From: Neocallimastix lanati (nom. inval.)
Taxonomy: Eukaryota > Neocallimastigomycota > Neocallimastigomycetes > Neocallimastigales > Neocallimastigaceae
DNA length: 10,000 bases
Direction of reading: 5' to 3'
Assembly: GCA_016946835.1 (NCBI GenBank)
Contig: JACVTC010000051.1
Location: 310,001 to 320,000 of the forward strand
The position numbers were made by a program, and so were the translations under genes. The notes under the pieces are model-generated. The model did not search any database. It saw only the letters and a program-made list of their open reading frames with translations, and was not told the origin of the DNA. Below, piece by piece: positions 1-7,194 of this stretch (within the stretch, counting starts at the first letter, position 1; every line of letters starts with the position of its first letter).

Positions 1-147
1 ATAAATAACTTTGGTTAACTGAGCAATTTTTTTGCACATCTTATATTGAACATCGGATTGATAGGTATTGCTCATAGATAATATACTGTTACCTCTCTGA
101 TTATTTCTTTTCAATTGACTAAAATCTCGACTTGAATAGGACGACAT
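1..147 (-). CDS. FAM184-family coiled-coil protein, N-terminal fragment
   Basis: This is the 5' end of a minus-strand gene cut by the left edge of the window. From the ATG at 147-145 there are 49 uninterrupted codons, and an in-frame stop (TGA, plus positions 163-165) lies just upstream, which supports this start. The first 30 or so residues are Ser/Asn-rich and look disordered. Residues 35-49 read YKMCKKIAQLTKVIY, which I recognise as the conserved start of the FAM184A/FAM184B family, where a KM-x-KKIAQLTKVIY segment opens a very long coiled coil. The molecular role of FAM184 proteins is poorly defined. Only the N-terminus is visible, so neither total length nor the coiled-coil body can be checked. 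Codons are less A/T-biased than the surrounding DNA, as expected for a real exon. The family call rests on one strong motif; the gene itself is nearly certain. Confidence 0.8.
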   Translation of the reverse strand, partial: MSSYSSRDFSQLKRNNQRGNSILSMSNTYQSDVQYKMCKKIAQLTKVIY

Positions 148-176
148 CTTGAATAAACTAAATCAACAAATAAAAT

Positions 177-180
<4 letters not shown>

Positions 181-210
<30 letters not shown>
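181..210. repeat. A30 homopolymer
   Basis: Thirty consecutive A bases, 34 bp upstream of the FAM184-like start codon. A rigid poly(dA:dT) tract here would be expected to disfavour nucleosomes near the promoter; this role is inferred from general knowledge of such tracts. Confidence 0.95.
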
Positions 211-211
<1 letters not shown>

Positions 212-569
212 GAAAAACTAAAAACTAAAATATTATATATATATATATTATATATTATATATTATAAGTAAAATTTTCTTTAAATAATATAAAAATCAAT
301 ATATATATATATATAAATATTTATTTTCTTTTACTTGTAATATATTGATTCTTAATAAACAGTAATACTTGGATTACTGTTTTAATAAAGTGTAAATATT
401 TATTGATAACTCTATTTTTTCCTTTATGTTTTATTTATTAATTTATATTTATTTAAGATCCTTTCAATTACTTATGAAGTGTAATATTTATATGAATATT
501 AATTATTCATTAAAATATTTTTATAATATTAAAAATGGAAATTTATAAGGATATAGATATGGTTTTTAA

Positions 570-572
<3 letters not shown>

Positions 573-605
<33 letters not shown>
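573..605. repeat. T33 homopolymer
   Basis: Thirty-three consecutive T bases in intergenic DNA, followed by a T-rich stretch broken only by single G bases. Confidence 0.95.
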
Positions 606-606
<1 letters not shown>

Positions 607-858
607 TTTGTTTTTTGTTTTATAAATTTTAAAATAATATATATATATATATATTTCTAATATATATATTTCTATATATATTCTTTCTACTTCTTTCCTT
701 TTTTATTCTGCTATTTTTTTTTTCTTATATATTATGAATCATATATCGAAAAATTTGATTTTACTTTTTAAATATCATTGATAAAAAAAAAAAAATAAAA
801 TAAAAAAAAAAAAAGAGCAAAGAAGTAAAACAATTTCTTTATTATTTATTGTGAAAAT

Positions 859-896
859 GAATCTCTATTTTATTAGGGAATCTCTATTTTATTAGG
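859..896. repeat. Perfect 19-bp tandem duplication
   Basis: Two adjacent identical copies of GAATCTCTATTTTATTAGG (859-877 and 878-896). The unit has mixed composition, unlike the surrounding mono- and dinucleotide repeats, so this is a recent local duplication rather than ordinary microsatellite noise. Confidence 0.95.
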
Positions 897-1418
897 AACA
901 AATATGTCTTTTTATTGGGTAATATGAAAAAGAATATTAAGTTCTTTATTATTATATCTATTTATTATAAAAATGGAAAGGAGTTGTAGATAATATAAAA
1001 TACTTTATTAGATATCTTCAAAAATAATAATTAATATTGCAGTGATGAACATATATATATATATATTATTTATTTTATTTAAATAATGGATAATGATTTG
1101 ATATTAAAAGACAATCTATTCCCAATAATATGATTATATCCTTATATATATATATATATTATATATATCTACATATATAAATCCAAATATAATGATATCT
1201 GATTTTTCTACTTTAGAATAATTTTCCTCTAAAATTTCTATGAATCCTCGAAAATTTATTAATTAAAAAATTTTTTTAAGATATGTATGAATATCTATCT
1301 TAATTATATAATGATTATATAGGAGTATATTATTTTTTATTATTAAATATTTTATGTTCTTTATACATATATATATTATATATATATATATTTTTATTTC
1401 TTTAAATTATATGCATAA

Positions 1419-1479
1419 TTTTTTATTTTTTATTTTTTTATTTTTTATTTTTTTATTTTTTATTTTTTTTTTTTTTTTT
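1419..1479. repeat. T-rich (T5-8 A) repeat tract
   Basis: A run of T5 to T8 blocks separated by single A bases, ending in about 16 uninterrupted T bases before TTTAGAAAAACTG. It looks like a decayed poly-T tract or T6A microsatellite. Confidence 0.85.
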
Positions 1480-2155
1480 AGAAAAACTGAATCATATTAA
1501 ATATTATAATAATAATTTATAATGAAGTATTAAGTATTATTAATAAATAGAATTAAAATTCATTTATTTGTTTAAAAAATCAAAAAACCTGATTTTAATT
1601 TTTTTTTTTTTTTTTTTTTTTTTTTATTTTTATTAAATAATAATAAAATTTATTATTATTAAATAAGGTTTTTAAAAAGTTGTTGCTTTTTTTTTTTAAA
1701 TTTTTTTTTATTTTTTATTTTTTTTTTTTACATAAATAAATAACAATGGAAATTAATCAAAACTTTAAAATCAATCAAAAAAATATATATATATATGTAT
1801 TTCTGTTATGATATGTTTATCTTCATTTATATAAATATGCATATATTTTCTTTTCTTTTCTTTTTATTCTTTTTTTTTTTTTTATAATTTTTTTTTTTTT
1901 TTGTATTATATTTATGTCTTATTTTTATTTTAGATGTTCATCATCCATCGTTACAAAAATATTTATTATAAAAATTTATATAAATACTATTTTAATCATA
2001 ATCATTATTTTATTTTATTATATTTATTATTATTATTATTTTTAATTAAATATTCTTATTATATTAAGTAATTAATTATTATTATTTTTTTTAAAAAAAA
2101 AATTAAATATAATTCTATTTTGAAATATTATAGAGATGTAAACAATTTCTATATG

Positions 2156-2158
<3 letters not shown>

Positions 2159-2203
<45 letters not shown>
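2159..2203. repeat. A45 homopolymer
   Basis: Forty-five consecutive A bases. On the minus strand it encodes the poly-Phe tail of a chance reading frame that extends out of the 2404-2528 island, so that tail should not be taken as protein. Confidence 0.95.
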
Positions 2204-2204
<1 letters not shown>

Positions 2205-2403
2205 ATGAAATAAATAAATAGTCTTTTATATTTAATATATTATAGGATAATTTTATTAGTATGAAATAAATAAATAAAAATAAAAATTTAAAAAAAAAAA
2301 AAATACTATAACAATAAATATTTATTTTAAAAAAAAAAATTTTTTTTTTCTTTTGAAAATTTTGTTGAACAAATTCGACATAGAATATTTTTTTTTTTTT
2401 AAA

Positions 2404-2528
2404 GACCGGGATTAATGAGAGGGAGGACAAGTAAGACCTCCAGGTCACTTCATTAAATATATCAGACATCAGACTCTCAATGGATTCTTTGCCATATCGT
2501 TTCAGCGTCTCTCTCTTGGCAAACATAG
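2404..2528 (-). pseudogene. G+C-rich island with short minus-strand coding-like stretch (possible gene or element relic)
   Basis: By hand count about 54 of 125 bases are G or C (about 43%), against very little in the flanks. On the minus strand an ATG at 2526-2524 opens 42 codons of ordinary-looking protein, beginning MFAKRETLKRYGKESIESL and ending with TWRSYLSSLSLIPVF. The frame then runs into poly-Lys/poly-Phe low complexity and ends at plus position 2149. I do not recognise a family with confidence. The TWRSYLSSL stretch faintly resembles the helical N-terminal domain of tyrosine recombinases, but that is one short motif. There are also short inverted repeats inside it (GGAGG 2422-2426 with CCTCC 2437-2441). 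It could be a single exon of an unrecognised gene, a decayed gene or a mobile-element remnant; it is unlikely to be random intergenic sequence. Confidence 0.4.
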
Positions 2529-2533
2529 AATAA

Positions 2534-2602
2534 ATAAAATAAAATAAAATAAAATAAAATAAAATAAAATAAAATAAAATAAAATAAAATAAAATAAAAT
2601 AT
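2534..2602. repeat. (AAAAT)n pentanucleotide microsatellite
   Basis: About 13 near-perfect copies of a five-base AAAAT unit, beginning within ten bases of the edge of the G+C-rich island. The abrupt join between island and microsatellite suggests that repeat expansion has invaded up to its boundary. Confidence 0.95.
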
Positions 2603-3162
2603 ATACCTTTATTATTTTTGAATTACTAGATTATGTTTAAAAATTATATATAAACATTATTGAAAAAATATATGAAATTTTTTTAAATGTTGAAATGTCT
2701 CCAAAAAATTAATTATAAAAAAAAATAAAATTATTTAATAAAATCCAAACCTTTTTTTTTTTTTTTTTTTTTGGTTTCAGTTTTATTAAATTCTTTGAAT
2801 TTATTTGCACATCTACGAAAATAATAAAAAAAAAATAAAATTAAATATGAAAATTTTAAAGTAAATCCAAAAAAAAAAATTATCTATTATTAATAATAAA
2901 ATATTTTTTCCTTATAATTTTTTATATTTATTAATAAAATATTTATTAAAGAATAATAATTAATATTAATTTTTAAACTTTTCAATTTTAATTTCATTTT
3001 TTTTTTTTTTTTAATTTTTCTATTCCACTAACATAAATCTATTAAAATTTTACATATATTTTTATATTTAAATATATCCAATCAGTATCATTAATAATAT
3101 ATTAAGCAGTACAAGTATAATATATGAAAAAAATAATTGAATGGTTTTTTTATTTCAAAAAC
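2603..3162. other. AT-rich intergenic region, nothing recognised
   Basis: Low-complexity A/T sequence with T runs (about 2753-2772 and 2998-3012) and short A runs. Stops are dense in all six frames, and I saw no coding-like or RNA-like structure. Confidence 0.6.
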
Positions 3163-3375
3163 TTTTTTTATAAATTAAATAAATAGATAAATAAAAAAAT
3201 AAATAATAAGTAGGTAAATATATATAAATATGTAAATAAATATATAAATAATAAATAAATAATGAATAAGTAAATAAATAAATAAATAAATAATAAAATA
3301 AATAATTAATTAAATAAAATAAATAAATATATAAATAATAAAAATGTTTTTTTTTTTTTATTAATTGAAATAATT
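3163..3375. repeat. TAAA/AATAAAT-type repeat tract, plus strand free of C
   Basis: The plus strand has no C for 213 bases. Much of it is irregular TAAATAAA/AATAAAT repeats with scattered G (as in AAGTAA and AATGAATAAG). Its vocabulary matches the larger array at 7195-8309, so it may be a smaller, less ordered version of the same repeat class. It ends about 170 bp upstream of the SBDS start codon. Confidence 0.8.
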
Positions 3376-3546
3376 CAATTGATTTTTATTATATTTATTA
3401 AATATATTATATATTAAATAAATCATAGATATATATTAAAAAAAAAAATTTATAGAAAAAATTATTTTTTTATTTTTATTTTTTATTTTTTTAAAAATTA
3501 AAAAATATTTTTATATATTTTAAAAATAAATTGATTATATAAAAAA

Positions 3547-5086
3547 ATGTCAATTTTTACACCAATTAATCAATTAAAGTTAACTAACGTTTCCGTTGTA
3601 AGATTAAAGAAAGGAGGAAAACGTTTTGAAATTGCTTGTTATAAAAACAAGGTTTTAGAATGGAGAAAGAATGTGTAAGTTTTTTTTTTTTTTATATTTT
3701 ATTTTATTTTATTTTATTTTTTTATGAAAAAAGTATTTTCGACTTTTTTTTTTTTTTTCGTAAAGATAAAATATTTTAAAATTATTTTAAGTATATTTTA
3801 ATTAAAAATATTAAATCAATAATAATAATTAATTTATATGAATATATTGTAAAATATATTAATATTAAACAAAAAAAAATATATATATATATATATATAT
3901 GCCATTAGTGAAACTGATATCGATGAAGTTTTACAAATCCACAGTGTTTTCAACAATGTTTCAAAAGGTTTAACTGCTAAACAAGCTGATTTAGTTAAAG
4001 CTTTCAAAACTGATGATATTGAAAAAATTATTTTAGAGGTAATATTTTTATTTAAATAAATAAATATAATTAGAAATTTCAATTTTTATAATTATTTATA
4101 TAAATATTATTATTGATATAATTGTAATTAATAAATATATAATTAATAATAATAATATATTTATATAATATATATAATAATATATATATGTATAACAATA
4201 ACAATAGATATTGAAAAAAGGCGAATTACAAATTAGTGAAAAAGAACGAAATCAACAGATTTCAACAAAATATCGAGATATAGCAACAATTGTGGCCGAG
4301 AAATGTGTTAATCCAGATACTAAGAGACCATATACCGTTACAATGATTGAAAAGGCTATGAACGATCTTCACTTTTCCGTTAATCCAAATAGAAATGCTA
4401 AGCAACAAGTAATTATTACTTATTATTATTATTATAATTATAAGTTTTTGTTAGTATTAGTTGAACTTTAAATTTCTAAATTATCAAATTTAAAAAAGAT
4501 ATACATAATTCATTATTAATTTAAAATTGTATATATACATATATTTTTATTTAAAAAAATATTAAATTATTAAATTATTAAATGATTTATTATTGTAATT
4601 ATTATAATTTTTTTAAAATATTTTATTTATTGAATAATTCATTTCAAAGGCATTAGATGTTATTCGTCAAATACAAGAAAAGAACATTATGCCAATTGCT
4701 AGAGCCCAAATGCGTTTAAGAATTGCTTTACCAGCAAAGGAAGGTAAAAAGCTTAAAGAAAAATTATTACCTTTAATTGCAAATGTTGAAGATGAAGATT
4801 ACTCTGACGGTTATGAATTAGTAAGTTTTTTTTTTTTTATTATACTTTTCATTCTTTCTTTTTTAAATAATAAATGATGAATACATAAGTAATACTTAAT
4901 TAAAACATATATATATATTGTATAATTATTATAATCATTATTTATTAATTAAAATATTAGATTTGTGTTATTGATCCAGGAAATTTCAGAACCATTAGTG
5001 ATTTAGTTCAAAAGGAAACTAAAGGAAAATCACAATTAGAACTCTTAAATTTAGCCGATACTCGTGAAGGAGATCAAAAATTCTAA
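3547..5086 (+). CDS. SDO1: SBDS/SDO1 ribosome maturation protein (five exons)
   Basis: Complete gene. Exons are 3547-3674, 3909-4038, 4208-4408, 4650-4820 and 4961-5086 (stop TAA 5084-5086), giving 756 bp and 251 residues; human SBDS has 250. The start is the first ATG after an in-frame TGA at 3532-3534. The N-terminal FYSH domain (about residues 1-95) opens [20 protein letters not shown] and contains [12 protein letters not shown], with Cys31 conserved. The central helical domain includes [14 protein letters not shown] and TKRPYTV (residues 109-130, with Lys118 and Arg126). The C-terminal ferredoxin-like domain holds the [21 protein letters not shown] region and ends with EGDQKF. In the known pathway SBDS binds the 60S subunit and works with the GTPase EFL1 to evict eIF6/Tif6, the last cytoplasmic step in making 60S subunits competent to join 40S. 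Splice sites are fixed by family alignment and reading frame. Nothing suggests inactivation: all three domains are intact with no frameshift. Confidence 0.97.
3675..3908 (+). other. SBDS intron 1
   Basis: 234 bp with donor GTAAGT and acceptor ATTAG. It splits the codon for Val43 after its second base (GT|T). It contains T-rich runs and an (AT)11 dinucleotide block that ends only eight bases before the acceptor. Confidence 0.93.
4039..4207 (+). other. SBDS intron 2
   Basis: 169 bp with donor GTAATA and acceptor ACAATAG. It lies between codons 86 and 87 (phase 0), near the boundary of the FYSH and central helical domains. The sequence is AT-only apart from rare C and G. Confidence 0.93.
4409..4649 (+). 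other. SBDS intron 3
   Basis: 241 bp with donor GTAATT and acceptor TTTCAAAG. Phase 0, between codons 153 and 154 (KQQ|ALD). The exon's reading frame stays open for 21 codons into the intron before a stop at 4469-4471, so retention would truncate the protein. Confidence 0.93.
4821..4960 (+). other. SBDS intron 4
   Basis: 140 bp with donor GTAAGT followed by a T run, and acceptor ATATTAG. Phase 0, between codons 210 and 211 inside the C-terminal domain. It is the shortest of the four introns. Confidence 0.93.
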
Positions 5087-5132
5087 ATATAAAAAAAAAA
5101 AAAAAATAAAAATAAAAATAAAAAAAAAAAAA

Positions 5133-5162
<30 letters not shown>
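5133..5162. repeat. (AAT)10 microsatellite
   Basis: Ten perfect AAT units within 50 bp of the SBDS stop codon, probably in its 3' UTR or just beyond. The stretch between is A-rich. AATAAA-like strings are too common here to name a polyadenylation signal. Confidence 0.95.
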
Positions 5163-5166
<4 letters not shown>

Positions 5167-5210
5167 TACTATAAAGAAATATAATACTATTACGATAACT
5201 ATAATAATAT

Positions 5211-5212
<2 letters not shown>

Positions 5213-5265
<53 letters not shown>
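5213..5265. repeat. T53 homopolymer
   Basis: Fifty-three consecutive T bases, the longest homopolymer in the window, starting 127 bp after the SBDS stop. A tract this long will vary in length between isolates and assemblies, so its exact length is uncertain. It probably lies beyond the SBDS transcript end. Confidence 0.95.
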
Positions 5266-5268
<3 letters not shown>

Positions 5269-5740
5269 TATGAATCAAAATATAGTATTATTAAGTCAAT
5301 TAAATTTAAATAGAAATATTATATATATATTAAAAATAATACATAAGAAAAAAAGGAAAAAAAAAAAAAAAGGAAAGGAAAGAAAGAAAGAATTAATAAA
5401 ATTATCTTATACAAAAAAAATAAAAATATATAAAAAAAAATATAAAAAAATAAAAAAAATAAAAATAAAAAAATAACAATAATAATAATAATAATAATAA
5501 AAATAGTAGTTATAGAAGTTAACCTAGAATTATCATTAGAATTAATAAACACTTAATTTATTTAATAATATTTATAATATATATATTTTTCTTTCTTTTA
5601 AAAAATATTATTAATTTTTTTTTTTTCTATTCCTTTTTTTTTTTTTTTCTTTTTCGTTTTTTTGTATGTAAAAATTTTTTTTTTTTATTTGAAGTAATAC
5701 TAACACCTCAAAAAAAATTATGAAAAAAAAAATAAAAATA
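5266..5740. other. A-rich then T-rich intergenic DNA, no gene
   Basis: The left part is A-rich (runs of A with scattered G around 5345-5395) and the right part has several T runs. Overlapping frames on both strands are open here only because A-rich sequence reads as Lys/Ile and its complement as Phe/Leu. I found no domain and no splice structure. Confidence 0.65.
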
Positions 5741-5909
5741 AAAATAGTAGTTGTATATCATTTTAATATATATATATATAAAATAAAAATAAAAAAAAAA
5801 TAATAATTATAAATAAAAAATAAAAAAAAAAAAAATTTTTTTAAAATTAAATTAAATAAAAAAAAAAAAAAAATAGTAGTTGTATATCATTTTAATATAT
5901 ATATATATA
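5741..5909. repeat. Direct-repeat pair (40 bp, perfect) flanking A-rich spacer
   Basis: Two copies of a unit beginning AAAATAGTAGTTGTATATCA and running through TTTTAATATATA into (AT)n, at 5741-5780 and 5870-5909, identical over 40 bases and 129 bp apart. A shorter related AAAATAGTAGTTA string occurs near 5500. The second copy ends directly at the left edge of the G+C-rich island at 5917. Confidence 0.9.
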
Positions 5910-5916
5910 TATAAAT

Positions 5917-6069
5917 TCAGTAAGACAGGCCAGTAGGGCTAGCGCCACCAATGAAGATCATCATTTTCGTATCTTGAAAATTTTTATGATTAAACATTAT
6001 GAAGTCAAAAAAAAAAATAAAAATATATTATACTACAGTATGATAATGCCCCCTTGTGAAGTCTTAAAT
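5917..6069. pseudogene. G+C-rich island with coding-like frames on both strands (possible relic)
   Basis: Positions 5918-5950 are about 60% G+C by hand count, which is remarkable in this DNA. Minus strand: from an ATG at 5997-5995 there are 26 codons to a TGA at 5919-5917, including MMIFIGGASPTGLSY. Its ASPTGL core faintly recalls the DASPTGLG segment of retroelement RNase H domains, but the Asp of that motif is a Gly here. Plus strand: the opposite frame is open from 5896 to a TAA at 6070-6072 and reads RQASRASATNEDHHFRILK in its middle. I cannot tell which strand, if either, was coding. The right part also carries TGAAGTC twice (6000-6006 and 6057-6063). Best described as a small remnant of a gene or mobile element. 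Confidence 0.35.
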
Positions 6070-6072
6070 TAA

Positions 6073-6594
6073 ATTAAATGAATCGAGAATACATTGTATC
6101 ATTATTTTTATTTTATTTTTTAGGTATTTTTTTTTTTTATTACATATATTTTATTAAATATTTAATTAATAAAGATGAAACAAGTTTACTTGTCGTTAAA
6201 ATATATATATATATATATATAAGTTATTATATTTTCTTTATTATTATTACTATTTTTTTACCACTTTTAATATGTTTAATATATACTATTGATAAATTAA
6301 ATAAAGTTCATTAAAAATTAATATAAACATATGTTTTATTAGGATAAAAAAAAAAAATTAACCATATTTTAAATCTAATCCTAATGTTATCGGTAGATAA
6401 TATAAATATATATGAAAATGGTTAATATAAATATATTGAAATAGATTTTTAACATAGAATTTAATAATTTAAAATTAGAATGAAGTGGAGACTTTTAAAG
6501 AAAAGAATAAAAAATAATAAAAAAAAAAAAAAAAAAAAAAAAATAGAATAATTTTGAAAATGAAATGGATAAAATTTAAAAAGGAAAAATAACC
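6073..6594. other. AT-rich intergenic region with a short inverted repeat
   Basis: No convincing gene. A hydrophobic Phe/Ile/Tyr-rich frame starting near 6078 is explained by base composition. TTAACCAT (6358-6365) and ATGGTTAA (6418-6425) form an 8-bp inverted repeat with a 52-base loop. There are a short A run near 6350 and a long one about 6520-6543. Confidence 0.55.
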
Positions 6595-6614
6595 ATGAAT
6601 ATAATTATATTCAT
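6595..6614. repeat. Perfect 20-bp palindrome
   Basis: ATGAATATAATTATATTCAT is its own reverse complement across all 20 bases, and the symmetry stops at both ends. Palindromes this long can occur by chance in AT-only DNA, so a binding-site role is only a possibility. Confidence 0.9.
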
Positions 6615-6792
6615 TATAACTTTTGAAGATAACTCTTTATTAAAATTTTAAATGGATTAAACATGGATAAACATTAATATTAATTGAAATATTTTTTTTT
6701 AAAAAAAAAAAATTAGAAACCAATTCAACTTAATAATTAATTATCATGAATATATATTAGTAAAATATATTTTATTTGTATAAAAAAAATAC

Positions 6793-6793
<1 letters not shown>

Positions 6794-6826
<33 letters not shown>
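6794..6826. repeat. (TTA)11 microsatellite
   Basis: Eleven perfect TTA units in intergenic DNA. Confidence 0.95.
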
Positions 6827-6828
<2 letters not shown>

Positions 6829-6920
6829 TTAATTTAGATTAACAAGTTTTTTTGATACATCAAATACATTTTTATTTAGTTAAATTAATTACTTTAAAAT
6901 TATAAATTAAAATAAAATTT

Positions 6921-6923
<3 letters not shown>

Positions 6924-6960
<37 letters not shown>
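6924..6960. repeat. A37 homopolymer
   Basis: Thirty-seven consecutive A bases, followed by A-rich sequence with ATT interruptions. Confidence 0.95.
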
Positions 6961-6963
<3 letters not shown>

Positions 6964-7194
6964 AAAAATTAAAAATAAATTAAATTTATTGAAACTATAT
7001 AAATTATCTAACTTTTTTTTTTTTTAAAGAAAATATAAAATACTTTTATAGGAGAAGAAAAAATTAATTATTTCATTAACCATGGTAAGCATTAGCATTC
7101 TATTTTAAATATTTTACAAATATGAAATAAATCTAAAGATAGATATTTAAATCAATATAATCAATTATTAATAATATTAAAGAATTTTACTATC

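Larger units (their letters stand above)
148..2403. other. AT-only intergenic region without a recognised gene
   Basis: About 2.3 kb between the 5' end of the FAM184-like gene and the G+C-rich island. It consists of homopolymer runs, (AT)n blocks (for example around 1051-1066, 1141-1160 and 1365-1391) and low-complexity A/T sequence. I read the six frames through its more complex parts (about 840-1130 and 1180-1330) and found only very short open stretches with no recognisable protein. No tRNA-like cloverleaf is evident. The promoter of the FAM184-like gene must lie near its right-hand side, but TATA-like strings are everywhere, so no element can be singled out. Confidence 0.6.

Noticed and set aside
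2159-2203. Long A runs as poly(A) tails of retroposed transcripts.
   Set aside because: Runs of A and T of similar length occur throughout without adjacent gene-like sequence or flanking target-site duplications.
2149-2403. Extension of the minus-strand frame of the 2404-2528 island through Lys/Phe-rich sequence.
   Set aside because: The extension is encoded by A and T runs including an A45 tract; only the G+C-rich part is protein-like.
3834-4082. Minus-strand frame across SBDS exon 2.
   Set aside because: It is the antisense shadow of exon 2, whose sense translation matches SBDS residue by residue.
4211-4877. Separate plus-strand frames starting near 4211 and 4689.
   Set aside because: They are SBDS exons 3 and 4 read through into the following introns; splice sites and family alignment join them to the single five-exon gene.
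5270-5552. Overlapping open frames on plus (5270-5476) and minus (5319-5552) strands.
   Set aside because: Plus frame is Lys/Ile-rich from A runs and the minus frame is Phe/Leu/Ile-rich from the complementary T runs. Neither has a domain or mixed-complexity core.
2404-6069. The two G+C islands as the recombinase and RNase H parts of one DIRS-like element in minus orientation.
   Set aside because: The intact SBDS gene lies between them on the other strand, both motifs are very weak, and no other element domains or terminal repeats are visible.
6078-6314. Plus-strand frame of 78 codons, hydrophobic, resembling a small membrane protein.
   Set aside because: Almost entirely Phe, Ile, Leu and Tyr from T-rich and (AT)n sequence; it contains a dinucleotide repeat as alternating Ile-Tyr. 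Composition explains it.
6480-6546. Short plus-strand frame starting MKWRLLKKRIKNN.
   Set aside because: It dissolves into poly-Lys from an A run after 13 codons and has no recognisable feature.
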